Positions 63,144 through 64,000 of a stretch of DNA of 64,000 nt are shown here, in pieces. The stretch's first letter is position 1, and each line of letters begins with the position of its first letter. The notes under the pieces are model-generated. The model had not been told where the DNA came from, did not search any database, and saw only the letters and a list, made by a program, of their open reading frames with translations. The position numbers were made by a program, and so were the translations under genes. Location: contig JANRIH010000047.1 in assembly GCA_033765145.1 (NCBI GenBank), forward strand, positions 1 through 64,000, in the 5' to 3' direction. This DNA comes from JAGVSR01 sp033765145 (GTDB taxonomy: Bacteria > Pseudomonadota > Alphaproteobacteria > Rhizobiales > Hyphomicrobiaceae).

Positions 63144-63227
63144 CAGGGAGTTGCTGTCAGCGCTCCCGGCCAGTGTCGTCCATGCGCGGCGCTTGATCCT
63201 CGGGCCGCCGCTCCCCATCATCCCCTT

Positions 63228-64000
63228 ATGCGTCCGATCGAATCCTGGCTCTATCCGACCGATCGTGGACTTTACTGCGAGCCAGGGAACTTCTTCGTCG
63301 ACCCGGTGAGGCCTGTCGATCGCGCCGTCGTCACGCACGGACACGGCGATCATGCTCGGCCAGGACACGCGCGCGTGCTCGCGACGGCGGAGACCGTCGA
63401 GGTCATGAAAGTCCGGTACGGGCCGCAATCGGCCGGCATGTTCGAGGCCACGCGATACGGCGTCGAGCAGCGCATAGGTGATTGCACGGTCCGGCTCGTG
63501 CCCGCGGGGCACATCCTCGGCTCCGCGCAGGTCGTCATCGAGCGTGGCGGGCAACGCGCGGTCGTTTCGGGCGACTACAAACGCGCGGCCGATCCGACGG
63601 CTGCGCCGTTCGAACTTGTGCCCTGCGACGTCTTCGTTACGGAAGCCACGTTCGCGCTTCCCGTCTTCCGGCACGAGCGCGCGGAAGACGAGACCCAGCG
63701 ATTGCTGGCGTCGATCGCGAGGTTTCCGGAGCGCGGGCATCTCCTCGGCGTCTATGGTCTCGGCAAATGCCAGCGCATGATCCGGCTCTTGCGCGATCAG
63801 GGCTACGACGCGCCAATCTATCTGCACGGAGCGCTGGTCGGACTGACGGATCTCTACGAACGCCTCGGAATCCGGCTCGGCGACTGCCGCGCTGTCCAAG
63901 TTGCAACCCGAGAGGAGCTTCAAGGCGCGCTCATTCTCTGCCCACCCTCAGCGCTTAACGACCGCTGGTCGCGGCGTGCGGGAGATGACCCGGTGCGCGT
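63228..64000 (+). CDS. Ligase-associated DNA exonuclease (MBL fold), partial at window end
   Basis: The product begins MRPIESWLYPTDRGLYCEPG, and shows the MBL metal motif AVVTHGHGDHARPGH, then LVPAGHILGSAQVVIE, VVSGDYKRAADPTAAPFE and CDVFVTEATFALPVF, features of the exonuclease that accompanies bacterial ATP-dependent ligase and helicase genes (DNA repair). The frame is open to the window edge, so the C-terminus is missing. Partner ligase and helicase genes should follow outside the window. Confidence 0.9.
   Translation, partial: MRPIESWLYPTDRGLYCEPGNFFVDPVRPVDRAVVTHGHGDHARPGHARVLATAETVEVMKVRYGPQSAGMFEATRYGVEQRIGDCTVRLVPAGHILGSAQVVIERGGQRAVVSGDYKRAADPTAAPFELVPCDVFVTEATFALPVFRHERAEDETQRLLASIARFPERGHLLGVYGLGKCQRMIRLLRDQGYDAPIYLHGALVGLTDLYERLGIRLGDCRAVQVATREELQGALILCPPSALNDRWSRRAGDDPVR

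Overview
This window is GC-rich chromosomal DNA from an alphaproteobacterium, most likely of the order Hyphomicrobiales (Rhizobiales). The evidence is the gene content and order: xseA, a DUF2093 gene, lpxK and waaA next to an MsbA-type exporter and a DUF4170 gene; an lgt and MidA/NDUFAF7-type methyltransferase pair; an MFS-PlsC-AMP ligase fusion; YdcH/DUF465 proteins; and a CtrA-type TTAA-N7-TTAA box. I cannot name the genus from sequence alone. No phage, insertion sequence or CRISPR array was seen.

Layout. 1-2.6 kb: tRNA-Gln, tRNA-Pro, an AT-richer stretch and an RTX-repeat protein, which looks like an accessory patch beside a tRNA. 2.8-8 kb: metallo-hydrolase, DUF1499 protein, exported EEP-like protein, CHAD protein and ferrochelatase. 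8.2-10.6 kb: a membrane-anchored protein with two TIR-type domains and a small exported neighbour. 10.8-17.2 kb: QmcA/NfeD pair, ModA, KdsD, an outer-membrane barrel with a CtrA box, and small proteins. 17.4-29.8 kb: the acyltransferase/ligase fusion, thiS, GYF protein, MidA-lgt, UbiK, YbjN-like, ProC, an arsR-arsC pair and a TetR regulator. 29.9-35.7 kb: two L,D-transpeptidase paralogues and an NtrC-type regulator. 35.9-44.5 kb: PepF, small exported proteins, GNAT, thiG-thiE, a Csp-type copper-storage protein and purD.

44.5-51.4 kb is the most unusual part. It lies between divergent purD and xseA, which I recall as adjacent in many relatives. It holds a Ro60 (TROVE/vWA) gene preceded by three tandem, mutually related RNA elements that fold as Y RNAs. 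Two carry a complete tRNA-like module in circularly permuted order (T arm, closed acceptor stem, D arm). The third has only a T arm and a UUCG hairpin. The same islet has a four-gene minus-strand operon: GNAT, acyl carrier protein, AMP-forming ligase and PLP decarboxylase.

51.4-64 kb: xseA, DUF2093, lpxK, waaA, a dual-specificity phosphatase-like protein, MsbA, DUF4170, a 33-residue membrane peptide, an acyl-CoA synthetase, a Spy-like protein, two YdcH proteins and a ligase-associated exonuclease cut by the window edge.

Functional themes are the envelope (kdsD, lpxK, waaA, msbA, lgt, two L,D-transpeptidases, the OM barrel and the phospholipid acyltransferase), thiamine (thiS, thiG, thiE), metal and stress handling (arsR-arsC, Csp, Spy) and RNA quality control (Ro60 with Y RNAs).
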